The translations under genes were made by a program, and so were the position numbers. The notes beneath the pieces were generated by a model. The model did no database searches. It was not told where the DNA came from and saw nothing but the letters and a program-made list of their open reading frames with translations. From NCBI RefSeq assembly GCF_019059575.1, contig NW_024882028.1, positions 372,001 to 436,000 of the forward strand: a stretch of 64,000 nucleotides of DNA. The letters are read 5' to 3'. Of the stretch, positions 13,007-25,017 are shown in pieces. This DNA comes from Amphibalanus amphitrite. Lineage: Eukaryota > Arthropoda > Thecostraca > Balanomorpha > Balanidae. The first letter of the stretch is position 1. The number at the start of each line of letters is the position of its first letter.

Positions 13007-13536
13007 GTGTCAGTAATTGCCATAATGGCGGAAGACGGCGGCTCGGTTTCCCGGCGCGGCGGCCCCGCCCGGCACCGTCCGCACGTTCTAGGGACGCGCT
13101 CGGCGGCTGCGTGCCAGCGCGACCGAGCGCACCGTGCTGAGACGGCGGCGTCAGCCGGCGCAGCAGATGGCCGCGCTCCGTGACGCAGTGTGACGCCGTG
13201 ACGGTCGCCGTGACGCTGCGACAGTGACGCGGCGGCGACAGTCGCGGCTGCGCTCCGCTGCCGTCCCAGTCTGGGAGGGAGAGAGACAGACGGCCAGACG
13301 CGGCGTCTTTCTGGTCCGGTGGTCACACTGTCTCCAGACTGCAGGATCTCCCGCGGCTGTGGCTCTCAGTGAGCACCAGCGTGGAGTTCGCAGTGACAAA
13401 TCACAAAATGGAGCTGCAATCACAGCCAGTGTTTGGGGCCAGACATCTGTCTATAGTCTCCGTCGGCCACATGTGCGTTCTTGGTCACCACGTGGCTGCC
13501 GAGGGCATTGCATCCAACAAAAGGGCACAGTATTGA

Positions 13537-13681
13537 CTCAGGTCTGAGGTCACTATATATAACCAGAGGTCACGGTATCCAACCAAAGGTCACCACATCG
13601 ACCAGAGGTCAACCAATTGACCCAGAGGTTACCGTATAGACCCAGAGGTCACCATATCGACCCGAAGGTCACCGCATTGAC
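13537..13681. repeat. AGGTCA minisatellite, about 22-bp unit
   Basis: About six or seven copies of a unit like AGAGGTCACCATATCGACCC lie head to tail. Each copy keeps AGGTCA or a one-base variant, while the GACC spacer varies. It is not inside any of the TTAA elements that carry the same hexamer. Confidence 0.8.
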
Positions 13682-14965
13682 CGCTAACCGGTCCAACTGT
13701 CTGAGAGTGGCCGGGGAGTGGCCAGCACTATACAGTATACACTGTTCACAGCAGTGAGGGAGGAGCAGTGCATGGTGTACAGAGCGCGGGAAGAGGCGGT
13801 GAATGACCCCCTGCAACCGACGACCGTCTGCATCTGCAGCAGCAGCGGCAGCGGTAGCAGGTATACAACCGCCATAAAGTCAACATCAGCGACCCATGCG
13901 GCCGGCCGATCGGACGGCCCAGACCAAAGATGGGTGCGATAGACATATCGGGTCGCCCGCGGTACCGGTACAGAGCTCGCCGACGCCGCGGGACACACGG
14001 TGACGGATGGTGTAACAACAACCGCTGGTGAACGAGGTTGGAATGATACCAGACCAGATGCAGAGAGCGTTGGTTGGGTTGAAATGAAGAAGTTATCTCA
14101 ACTCGTGATCTGAGGTCGAGCAGTCATTTATGAAGTTGTAGGAATATTATGCAATACAACGGAAATGTTTAGCGTTACATCTAAAAGCTTCTAACACATG
14201 CATTATTCCGTATCGTTTTGCTTCGTGGTGCATATCAGATTATCATCTAACGTTCCGTATTGTCCTTTTTGTTATATAACAGTATAGCAAGTCGTGGAAC
14301 AGAGCCAGCTTGATCAGTTCAGATTCATGCAAATCCTTCCCGCTTTAAGCCTTTGACCATGCGGCCGAACAGCTAAACCTAAACGAAACTTTCTTCCTTA
14401 TTCGTGCACTGATAATTCCTAATAACCCCACAACCCATAACAGGTTCCGCCTTCTATGACTTCACCCTCGACTCAAACCAGAAAACCCGGAACACGAAGG
14501 AGGGAGGGCGTTCAAAATCACCGAACGCCCTGCTCTGTCGGCCGACGAATCAGCATGGAATGGCGTCAGGGGCGGCTGCTGCAGAGGTCAAAAGACGACG
14601 GTAGCGTGGTCTGTGGGGGGCATGGGCTATGGACAGGAGTGAGGGTAGGTGGGATGGGAGTGGGGGCAGGAACAGGGGCGGGGGAGGGAGCAGAGACTGG
14701 AGCAAAGCGGAAGCGGGGGAGGAGTTGGGGCGATGAAGGAGTCCAATTGGCGCCTCCGGACGTCACGACCGGTCAGCCGACGCCGTGACGCCGGCGGCGC
14801 GTCACGCTGCCGGCCGTGACGGTCCCCCGAGAGGACCGTGACTCGTTCGGGCTGCTCGTGACACCAACCGTTGGCCGTGACTCGGCGCCTGGCCACGGCC
14901 GATTGGACAGAGTCCGAGTCGTGAGTCACGCCGCTGAAGTGGGCAGCGGTTCACTGATGACTCAC

Positions 14966-15290
14966 AACAAAGTGGGCTTTTCTCGAGTTTGGGACTGACC
15001 TCGCCTGGAGAGTATCGACAGAGGAGGAGCATTGTCATCAGGAGTTGGCAGTTTGGCATTGATTTCGGCTGGGAATGCCTGCCACTGCATTAGTTCATGT
15101 CGGTCGTAACTCGTACGTTGGCGGATCAGACCAGAGATAAGACCTGATTTATCGGAACCAGAACCCAACTCATGCCACCATCTTTGATCTAATGATAGAT
15201 GGGAGCTCATAGATACGATGTTTTGTGCAACATTCTTTTGGGAACTTCCATACCGATGAGCCCTCTCTGCATTCTCAATCATCTTATCTG
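14966..15290 (-). CDS. ESRP: Probable ESRP/fusilli exon 4
   Basis: An acceptor (gtggacag) precedes CAGATAAG. Joined to exon 3 in phase 1 it reads ADKMIENAERAHRYGSSQ and then NIVSM. Vertebrate ESRP has RYGASQ and NIILAMI at the same place after the exonuclease-like domain, so the RYG-x-SQ match and the conserved phase support the assignment. The rest of the exon, including LSLDQRWWHELGSGSDKSG and TSYDRHELMQWQ, I do not recognise; it would be a lineage-specific linker before RRM1. Codon use looks natural on both sides. The donor is taken as GTGAGT at 14960-14965; a weaker GTCAGT at 14994-14999 is an alternative. No RRM exon is visible further left, so the rest of the gene is outside the window. 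Confidence 0.6.
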
Positions 15291-18200
15291 CTGTCCACAT
15301 GAATTACGCTTTGACTTCTGAGCTTATTTCAAGTCACCAGAGAAATCTACCAACAACGCAGTTACCATGAAAATCGGCCTAACTTTTTACTGTGCCCTGA
15401 GGCCAGCTCCCGTCTGAGCGCAATCCAGTCCACCTCAGTGGGAGGGCTCGGCGTTCCTCTGACCAAAGTGGTTGTTCGGGCCGGCGCCGCCAGCCCGGTC
15501 CGTCCACCCTCACCTCATCAGACCTCGGCTGCACCGTTAGACGCTCTCTCGGACAGTCTGATTCGGATCAGACGCCGGCGCTAATTTATAATTATGAGGG
15601 CGATAAAAAGCCAACAGCATTGTGGGTGTGGCCATTGCAGTGCTAATGTTTGGCCCGCAGTGGAGCTGCCAGCGCGCTAAACGGCATCTGCAGTTTGCAC
15701 CATCCTCTGCACACTGGTGATTTCGAGGTAAAACTGAGAGCAAGCAATCTCACGGGGAGCCAAAACGCCAAGTTCGTTACACCTCAGAGCAGGCAACGTA
15801 CCCGCACAGGTGTCTCGATATCTGATTAATCCAGGTATATCCACCTATAAGGAAAATCACTGTGCGTGTCGACAAGGCTAAGTTATCGCTGGTCACCTGT
15901 TTTCAAAACAGGCTCACGAACGATTGCGTGCTTCGAGAGGCGAGAATAATTAGTTCAGCCGTCCGGTGACTTGAGAGACTAATGAGCCACCAGCTGGTTC
16001 GAGAGAAGTCTCGACTGGTGCTATTACATGTGGAACGCCGCACCATATGTGCGATTTGTGGAAAAAAACGTGCTAGAAGCACCTGAACCATTTACATCAC
16101 TGCAGTGAAAACACCAAAGAAAGATTTGTCATCAAAATGATTACCGTATTTTTATGTCGAGATGCGTATCTACACCCAACCACCTATCTAAACTTTCAGC
16201 TCAGCACCTTTTTCCACCGTTTCCAGCCGGCTGCCAGCTGCATCAGCTGATCGCGGCTGGCCGACTGCCACGCCGCTGCCGCTCAGGGCGCCTCGGGGTC
16301 ACGACCCGGCGCGACCAGTGCTGACCTCCGCCCGCGCGCCGGCGGCGAGTCACCCGGATACAAAGACCTGCCCGGCCCGTCATAATGAGAGCGAGGCTGG
16401 GGCGAGGCGGGCGCGCCGCGGGCGGCTCCGAAAACAGACTCCGGCCTGGCGCGGCGGCCGCCCCGCCCCGGGAGGCCAGTGCGGCCGCTGCCAGACGCCC
16501 GTACCAGCGCCTATTGAGAAAAGCCGGCTATGAACAATTTCGAGATAAGCGAGGCCATTGTTTCCCTTCAAACAGCATGTGTGCGGTGTTATTATCCATA
16601 TGAACTAGCTGAGAATCTTGTGTCTAACGATCTACATATCCTCCACTTCTCCCAATAACTGCACTCGCGTCGCAGACTCAAGAGATTCTGGAAGGAGACT
16701 GCGACGCCAGCAGTGGCCGCGAACACTGGAGACTGCTGCGCATTATAGCAGCGTAGCACCACACCTTCACCGGCGCGGCGGAGAGCGCGGAAAACGGCGA
16801 GGTAACGCCACCAGCCTCCGGGCCGACGGCGAAACTTTCTATCACGACTCCGCTTTGAAAAGTCGAACAATGCCGCTAATCGATCTGTTGGGCTGATAGG
16901 CGCGGTGGCGGCGCGGCCGGTCGGTTGCACGCCGCTGTCCGGCGACCACACCCGGGCCGGCGGCGACACGCGGCCGGGCGAGGTTAGTTACCCCGCGAGT
17001 CCGCTCATGCCGCAGCTCTGATAGGATCGGATCAGCAGACACCTGCTGCGCATGGCCAGCAGAAGGCGGCGGGGGAGGCAGGCGCGGCCCGGCTGGCCGG
17101 CGCGGCGTGCCACGGCGGCGGCAGAGTTGACCGACCGGCCAGGCGGGGGAGGAGGAGGGAGGGGGGGGGGGGGGCGTCTGGCCAGTCAGAAGTCCGACCA
17201 GAGCCCGGTGAGCTGACAGCCGGTCCGACGGTCAGGAATGCATGCGGGGGAGGCGCGGGATGCAGTCGCTGTCAGAGGCAAACAGGCTGGGCGGCGCGGG
17301 CGGCCAGGATGGCAGCGAGAGGAGAGAGACCCGCCCTCGCCGGTCGGCGCTCTGTAGCCGTCGCGATCGGCCACGTCAGCGCGCGTTCCCAGGGCGTGAC
17401 GTCGTCAGACAGCGGCACTAATGGCGTGGCCACCGCCCGACGCACTCAGACACTTGCACAAGAGCGGCACTTGCGGCGCGCAGCGGCGGCCGGGCGCGAC
17501 CACCGAACGCGCCGGCCCCGCTCCGGTGCCTCCGCGTGCGGTAATATTTCTCGCGGCCGCCGGCGGCGGGCCAGCCGGGTCGCTGCCCCCCGTGACGCCC
17601 TGGTGAATGGGTAACGACCTGGAGAGCGGGTCACCGCTTCGTGAGAGCTCCAGTCGAGAGCGACGGGTGCGCTCCGCTAGGTCGACGGGGTCTAGAATGG
17701 AACTGAGTCGTCGAGGCACCCGGTAGATTCAGATTCTCTGTTGGAGATCGAGCCCGAGACCAGACAGAAATTGAAAATAATGGTAAAAAGCCACATGAAA
17801 CAAACAGGTGACCATAACGGTCCCTCAAAGGTACTTGGCCCAATTTCTGACCATCCCACAACAGCCTCCATCGACAGAGGACCTCGGAGGTCACCAAAGG
17901 ACCACAGCGATAGCCCGAAGAGGTCGGACCCATCGCCAGTGACCGGTTTCCATAGGATTGTAAAAAACCTGACACGGGCCAGCAGATCCGGATATGGTCC
18001 ATTTAGCTGAGGGCCCCGAGCTCTGATGACTTTTTCAGCGGCTCTAATTACCGCGGTGTCGGCAGTTTTTTGTCGGACGGCGTAGGACGTTTACAGGCTG
18101 TGATTGGATAGGAAAGGAGGCGGGACGTCCAGCGGCGCACAGTGAGTGGTGTTTCAGACATTGTCAAATAAACTGGACCTGATTATAAAACCGGTCACCG

Positions 18201-21200
18201 TCGAACAGTCACAATTCGTCGGCAATCAGTTATCAGTTCTTAAATATCATCGAAAGAAGCGACAGGACTCTATCATCGGAATAGATTAATGACATACCCG
18301 GAAGGCAACTAAACCGGTAGATATCTCCACATCCGTATCATAACCATGTGTCTGAATGGACAGGCAGCACCGGTATTCCGCCGCCAAGCATGTCACCTCC
18401 ATTGAGTGGTGGGCTGGATTCATAACTCACCGGTCCGAGCCGCGCCAGGAACTCAGTTTTTGAGCGCAGCTCATAACCTGTCTCGGTCGCTGCTGCGGGT
18501 CCTGCTCCACATACCCCAAATGAGTGGCCGGGTCGGCGCTGGGAAGGAGGACGGGACGGAAGATGGATAGACGCCTGAGCAAAAACTGGCGTCCTCTCAG
18601 GACGTGTCTTCATTGGTTTGAACAGCACGGGTCACCAAGCGATCGTAAACTGTCAGAGGATCTCTCCCAACTTGGATCACCTAATCAAACCGACGCTGGA
18701 AGGCAAAAGAAACTATAATTCCAGTCTCCTACAGTCTCATAACCACAGGAATTCCGTAAACCGACAATCGATCAATTCTGGCCCCTCCTCTGCTGATCCA
18801 GCTGAGACTGACCTCACGGTTACCGGAAGAAGTGGAATCAGGCACGCGGCAAAGGTCACGGTAGCGGCACGGGACCGGGACGGCAGAATGCACCGACGAC
18901 CACTACGGCTGGCCACCGTGCCGAGCAGCCGCTCAAACCACGTGAAAATCGTGTGGAGGGAGCTTCTGAGTTCTGACATCACGACTTCACGATGGGCGAT
19001 TATCATCATCAGCAAATGAATCCCTACACACACACACACACACAAAAACGAAAGACAAATCCATAGACTTTTCGACTAAAAGCAGACTGCTAGGAAGATT
19101 ACTTATGCATGAACACTCGTTGGTATTGAAATTTTGATGTCCAATCACGAGTGTGCTTCAGTCGAACTATCTCGAGCCTCAGCCCAGGGTCGTATCTCCA
19201 CGTGGTAGCCTCTCGAGCAGCTGCGCCAGGCGTGCCGCAATGCGTTACAAACGCCGCACCGACCCGTCACGGTGTCCAGACGAGCTGATGACTGATACGG
19301 CGCGGCTCAGGCCACAAAAACAACCTCGTGGCGGCGCCGGTCGCTGGAGGCACTGTCCAGACAGCACGCCCCGGAACGGAGGAGGGATGGAGGGACGGAG
19401 GGATGGAGGGACGGAGGGATGTAGGAATGGAGGGATGGATAGATGGAGGAATGGAGGGATGGAGGGATGAAGGGAATGAAGAAGGAGGAAGGGAGAGAAG
19501 AAGGGAAGAAGGGAAGAAGGGAAGGACACGAGGAGGAAGAATGGAAGGAGAGAGGATGGAGACGAAGAGACAGACGGTGAGACGGAAAGACGGAGAGACG
19601 GAAAGACGGAGAGACGGAAATACGGAAAGACGGAAAGACGGAGAGACGGAGAGACCATGACCATGAAACGACAGAATGAATGTTTTAGTAGGTAGCTGTG
19701 GATCAAACAAATATATAATATCAATAATGCAAAGCTAAAAAAGTCCGCACTGCACGCCAGATATTCCACCTATGAATCGTTACTTGCCACCTGTTGAATC
19801 GCACGGACATAAACGGTCTAGTACCGGAACTTAGGAGCATTCAGACCACTGTCCAAATGCCGCTTCTTGTTCTGTCACCGTAACTTGTCACATTGTGCGA
19901 CAGCCGAGCGAACTCACACGGGCATTACCCAACTGGACAAAAACGAGAAATAAAACTGAGGAACAGTTACACCAGGGAACAAATGGTTTCCTCCCAGCAA
20001 AAAGGTGTCACCCGACTGTTTCGCTGCACCTGAGTGTGCCAAGACGGGGAAACAGTATCTTCATCTCGTGCAAAAACAAAGAGATGACGCCATGCCTTGG
20101 TCTTGAGACCATTGTCTGCATATTCCTTACAACAATGGACAGCAATCATATCATGCTGTTTTGAATTTGGGACTTTTCGGGGCTCTTTTTAATACTGACT
20201 GTATATTCTGAGTGGCCGATAGTTTTTCTTGGAAATAATGGCATTATAATAGCCCCGGTCGGTATTGAAACATATTTTTGCGACACCTGTAGTGACACGG
20301 TGCCTTGCAAATATGATCTCTAATCAGCTCGCAGCACACAAAAAGTTACCTGTTGCAAAAAAGCGACCGCAAGTTATGAGCAATCGTTAGCGTTACTGTC
20401 ATGCGGGCACCAGCAGGCTGTCAGTGTGCGTTTGAGCTCCCATCCTACCGTACCCCGGGCACCTGTCAACGTAACCCGCGGCTCTGCCCCTCCCCCGTAC
20501 CTCCGCTTCCATCTGTTTCCGGACCCGGTGCAGCCACCCATGCACGAGGCGTGCAGGGGGGGGGGGAGGGGGAGGGGGGGGCTGATCCAGGCCGTATCGT
20601 GACGCAAAATATGCGTTGAATGGCCTCCCGTATTACATGTGTATGTATGTTGAATGGTTGTTGAACAATTTAAAAGTTACAACTGAAGGTCAGCTGCTTA
20701 TTTCGAAGTGTGCAGTTATGTTTCGACGACTAGACTAAGCTTGCATCAGGCAATTTGTAAGCATTGGTATGCTTTCAAGCCAAATTTGCCCAAAACTTCA
20801 CTTAGCATCAGAAAAATTAACATGGCTAGCAGCCCACTTCAAGGCATACCTTCCCATTAAGTTGACCAGCGAATTAACACGCTTGCAATTTTGCAACTTC
20901 ATGGAAAGAACGAGTACATTCCGTCTCTATCGCCCAAACGGCACCTGGCCTGTGCCTCTGCCAATCACGGCGTGGCAGACGCATTGCTCGCTGCGTAGAG
21001 CCAGTCCCACTGTTTGCGTTTTTACGAGTGTCACAGGTCTAGCCTGCTTACAGGGCCCGGTGCTCCTCGACAAAACCGACCCAGACTGGTTAATTGGACC
21101 CGTTTCCGCGTGTAGCCTGCATTGTCCGAGGTTCGGCGAAGACCCACCCGGGCCAGTGTCGACACGGTGACACCGGTGCCGGTGGCGGTGGCACCGGAAG

Positions 21201-21516
21201 GTCGGACCTGCGTCCGCCGCCGACCGGTTGTGCGGACACACGAACAATGGCAGAACCGGGCAGCCGGAGCGGCAGATGAAACAAAACGGCTGCTCATCAC
21301 AGCCAACCGGGATAGGGATGAGGACGCCGGACAAAGGGCAGTTTGAATTAATTGACCACCGACGGAAAACAGCCCCGGATGAAAAATAAGTGTGAAAAAG
21401 TGCAGCAACAATTATGTAGAACCTGAATGTCCACTGATTGATGAACCTTCTCTAAATACCAAAACGACAACCATCAACTGACGAAAGTCAGTTCCCACAC
21501 CCTCCACCAGCTTCAC
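15291..21516. other. ESRP intron 3 (gene-free)
   Basis: No further exon was recognised. It contains CpG-rich blocks at about 16.2-17.6 kb with a G12-14 run near 17160, a CA microsatellite at 19025-19044, a GGA-type minisatellite at 19.38-19.66 kb and a G-rich tract at about 20554-20581. Long open frames here are compositional. Confidence 0.5.
19378..19656. repeat. Purine-rich minisatellite (GGAGGGAT / GGAGAGAC units)
   Basis: The tract changes unit along its length: first GGAGGGATGGAGG, then GAAGGGAAGAAGG, then an eight-base GGAAAGAC / GGAGAGAC array. One strand is almost entirely purine for nearly 280 bp, so it could form triplex (H-DNA). The open frames over it are artefacts of the repeat. 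Confidence 0.9.
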
Positions 21517-21757
21517 CATTGTTTCCGAAAAGGATACGAGTTAGCATGTCTTGAACGGAGGTCATCTCTTCTGTCTTGTAGGTAGCGCGGAACAGTTTGC
21601 GCAGGTCGTGGAAGGCCCAGTAGTAGTGCGGCAGCTCCAGGCCCTTGCTGCACGCCTCCGGGTGGAGACACTGCCGCAGGTGAAGCTGCCCATCTGTGAC
21701 CAGGTGGAAGGTGCTGCCGCCGTCCAGCGCCAGCTTGGAGCGCGCGAACTGGTCAAA
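21517..21757 (-). CDS. ESRP: ESRP/fusilli-type splicing regulator, exon 3
   Basis: This is the most diagnostic exon. After a CAG acceptor it reads FDQFARSKLA and then includes TDGQLHLRQCLHPEACSKG and the segment AFHDLRKLFR. Vertebrate ESRP has the very similar TDGQLHVRQILHPEA and FFDLRKEFKK. The exon contributes about 80 residues (90-169) of the N-terminal domain. Base use is strongly GC-rich at third positions, unlike the surrounding intron. The 3' end is the least certain point: I place it at a GTGAAG donor after FGNN, leaving phase 1, because the open frame stops soon afterwards and because the next candidate exon fits this phase. Intron 2 upstream is about 15.7 kb and holds several transposons. 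Confidence 0.88.
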
Positions 21758-22302
21758 CTGCCGGGCAAAGGGGAGACAGTGTCATGTGATGGACTTCGAT
21801 CTGGTCTTCTATTATTTCTATAGCGCGAAAGCAGAAACAGCGCGAAAGTTATTTATTCACATTTGACTGGCGCATAACTAGAAAACAAAATAAATGCTAA
21901 GAGGACTGTGCCCCCTTATAACTACATTAGCATCTCAGAATGAAACGAAACCTGGCGTCCCCAAGCAAACTGGTACCTACAATCGTCAATCGTAGTAATT
22001 ACGTGCGTACACGCAGCTCTGTGTTTCCCGTTATATCGCTTTCATGCGACACGCACTGACACACTAAACAGGCTGGACACTTGACAGTAGTTTGAATGTT
22101 ATCAAAATGCACTTACAATACAATGCTTTTGAAATAATACTAAGTATAGGTAGAACTGCAGCACAGTTTGTACGAAGTTACATAAGTACTGTGGTGGTCG
22201 TGATTCGTGCACAAACTGTTGAGGGCGGACGACCAAAACGGCACGCGGTGTTTGACGTGCAGGGACCGATATGAAGACAGGTGTAGCATTGCTTTAGCAA
22301 AT

Positions 22303-23477
22303 CCCGCGCCCCACTGGGGGGGCTATTTATAGCCCCCCTCCCGTTTTTGTGCAATAACTTCCAAACCGCTTGACGCATCGACGCAAACTTTCAGTACCTT
22401 CGGCTGCATCAATTTGACATCTTGTGTCAAAATTTGAACTTCGTAGCTACCATAGGTCGGCCGGAAATGACGTCAGAGTGACGTCATGTTCGGCCGATTT
22501 CGACGCAAAACATTGAACCACGGCAATCGCTCCCAAGGGCTCAGTTTTTAAGCTAGATCCAATTTCTTTGCATGAGAGGACTTAGAATGGACTGCGCTAT
22601 CAAACTGCTATCTCGGATTTTCGAAATTTTGAAAATTTTGAAAATTTCATATAATATAATTCAAAATTTATATTTTTACATTTTTTTCAAAAAGTTTTTG
22701 ACTTTTCGAAAAAAACGGAAAATATTTGTGATAGAACGCGTTATTATGACTAACTCTAGCAAGTTTTAGCTAAATATCTTCAAAAATGGCCAAGTTATAC
22801 GCATTATTGCAAAAAAATCACAATTATTAATTTTTCAAATCAATTTTTCACCACGTATTTGACATCGTACGCCAATATAAATAGCACCATCGTGTTCCTG
22901 AGCTCAAACTGCATCCAATAGACATCTTTTCTATTGAATAATTATAACTTCAAAATTTGACCTTTTTTGACCTGAAAGTGACCTGACCTAAGCTAAATTC
23001 GACTCAAAATGACCTCGAAGGACACAGACGACATCAAATTCGAAATCTTTGGCCTAAATGGACCATAAAACATGTGTCACGTGACCGACGCATGATATAA
23101 TATTTTCGTGACCTGTGATGACCTGACCTTGACCTGAAAATCAACGTACAAGTTTGGTACCCTCAGAGTATCTAGAGCATCTGTTCACGAGTGTGTGAAC
23201 AAAAATGAGCCTGATCTGACTTGTAAGACGGCGGCCAAAGCCCAAAACGTGAACAAGCCAAAATGCTAATAATTTTTACTTTGACCTGACCTGTGACGTC
23301 ATCGGTGACCTCGAGGTCAATGAAATTAGGTTTCGTTCGACAGTTTTTCCGGAGCTATCAGACGCCGTTTGAATTTTGACGATCGGCCCAGTAGTTTCGG
23401 AGTTAGGAGGGGGGCTATGAATAGCCCCCCCCCCCCCTAGTAGGGCGTGTTATACGCAGACCCCAGTGGGGCGCGGG
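22303..23477 (+). mobile_element. TTAA-type AGGTCA element, family D, copy 1
   Basis: 1175 bp with inverted ends CCCGCGCCCCACTGGGG and CCCCAGTGGGGCGCGGG. Each end has a G-run/C-run hairpin around CTATTTATAG (left) or CTATGAATAG (right). The right end carries an additional inner terminus, separated by TCTGCGTATAACAC on the outward strand. The interior holds TGACCT repeats, GTGACGTCAT sites and AT-rich centre, with no transposase. The flanks are AAAT and ATAT, so the TTAA duplication seen for sister copies is absent or mutated here. It is in ESRP intron 2 and is related over most of its length to 53489-54686. Confidence 0.85.
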
Positions 23478-23867
23478 ATATAGACAGGCTTCAACTCGAA
23501 TTCAGGGATCTGATCGTCACTTCATTCAATTCATACCGTATATGGAAAATCGAACTACTGACAACTCTTAGCACTTACAATAATAATTTTGTTTGTTTCC
23601 TTTACACCTCCTATGGGATCATAAGCTCACACTTTCATGCTACAGCGTGGAGGACAATTCGGGCAAATTGAAACATTTCCAATAGTCCTAATATTGCATA
23701 TCATCTGACGCTCTAGCTTACCCTCCCAACTGATCCTCCTGTCGTATTTGTGATGGTAAATTTCCATATTCCCTTTTATTCCCTCACCATCTAAATGTTT
23801 TTTTTTTTTTGGTCATATATTATCGCCGGGTGCCACCGATATTCATGGCGAAATGTGAAGTCACCTA

Positions 23868-25017
23868 CAGGGTGGGGCAGCATAATCGGGAATGCTTTTT
23901 GGGCTCTGGTCATGAGTAGGCATGGCATTATTTTGATAAATTATATCATGGCAATGAAACGCCCAAATGTTGTGCATCATCTGACATGACTACATCCATG
24001 AGCATGCAACTTCCTGGAAAAGAGCAGCAAAATAGTTCGACGGTGCTCCAAGTGCTTTGCGCGCGCCCATAGACACTAATGTTAAACGAGTAAAACAAGA
24101 ACATTTTGTTTAAAACAATGCCATTCCACGTAAAGGTTGCTGGACAGGTCAACGTGTTATCACGGACGATAAGGATTGTGTGGGGATACTTAGGACAAAA
24201 AGTTAACGTAATCGTCGTAAAATAACTCTTAGCAGAGGACATACAAGATGACTCACTTGAATATAAGGAAGAAGCTCTTGAGCATATTAAAAAGAAACAA
24301 TGTTCAAAACTTCAGCGACCAAAAATCTTATCACCGACTGGAATACGATAAAAAAGAATGGCATGCCATATAGGGGATTGTATCGAGAATATTGCAGCGG
24401 TCATGCAAAGTAAACATCCTGTTGAGGTGATGGACCTATGGGTGGTCTTCAAGGGAGGTGCACGTGGTGCACCCTACTTCATCGAGCCCGGATAAAACGA
24501 GCACCTCTGGTAAATACATCCACACTCTGGCAGACTCACGTGGAGTCGTCGGAAGAGAGGATCACTGACGGTCCAGATCACGTCTTACGAGGACTCTGTC
24601 CGTGCTGGTACTGCAGTGAGGACGACATGTTATTGTGTAGGGCACCTCCACCTGAGATGAACCAAAAACTTCTGGTCCTTCAACTCCGCCGATTTAAATC
24701 CGACCAAATTCTTTATATGGAGCGTTTTTTGGTAGAAGTTTAATGAACAACTTATCATCAGTAAAAACGGTCTTCAGTGCAAGGCACGAAGCTGATGGGC
24801 GATCATGGACAAGCAGGAGGCTGCACATGCATGCGCGTGCTTTTGGACCCGCCTTGAGAAGGTCATCGACGCGAAGGGCGGTCAAATAGGATGAGGGATA
24901 GGTAAAAGGTGACCGATTGATGGGATGTTGTTAAAATAGTGCTTGGAGCTATATTTTTAAATTCATGACCAAATAATCCCGTTTGATATTTATTCCCGAT
25001 TATGCTGCCCCACCCTG
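23868..25017. mobile_element. Tc1/mariner-like DNA transposon remnant
   Basis: 1150 bp, bounded by inverted ends CAGGGTGGGGCAGCATAATC and GATTATGCTGCCCCACCCTG. Both are directly flanked by TA (23866-23867 and 25018-25019), the target duplication of the IS630-Tc1-mariner superfamily. The length is close to an autonomous mariner, but I find no intact transposase or D,D34D motif; the 101-codon open frame at 24438-24743 is not recognisable. It is in ESRP intron 2. Confidence 0.8.

Larger units (their letters stand above)
10589..14965. other. Gene-free stretch, probably ESRP intron
   Basis: No supported exon. It is GC-rich up to about 10.93 kb and AT-rich from 10.95 to 11.65 kb. A C-run lies at about 11641-11653, a GA-rich tract at about 11900-11970 and two minisatellites (12.66-13.01 and 13.54-13.68 kb). 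A CpG-rich block spans about 13.02-13.33 kb. Several open frames in the GC-rich part overlap in many frames at once and show no protein features. Confidence 0.5.

Noticed and set aside
12775-13326. Overlapping frames of 119-121 codons
   Set aside because: They are translations of the CTCAC minisatellite and of a GC-rich block.
19245-19769. A 174-codon minus-strand frame rich in Ser, Pro and Leu
   Set aside because: It is produced by the purine-rich minisatellite.
24438-24743. A 101-codon frame in the TA-flanked transposon, considered as transposase
   Set aside because: No mariner DDE/DDD motifs or helix-turn-helix could be recognised.
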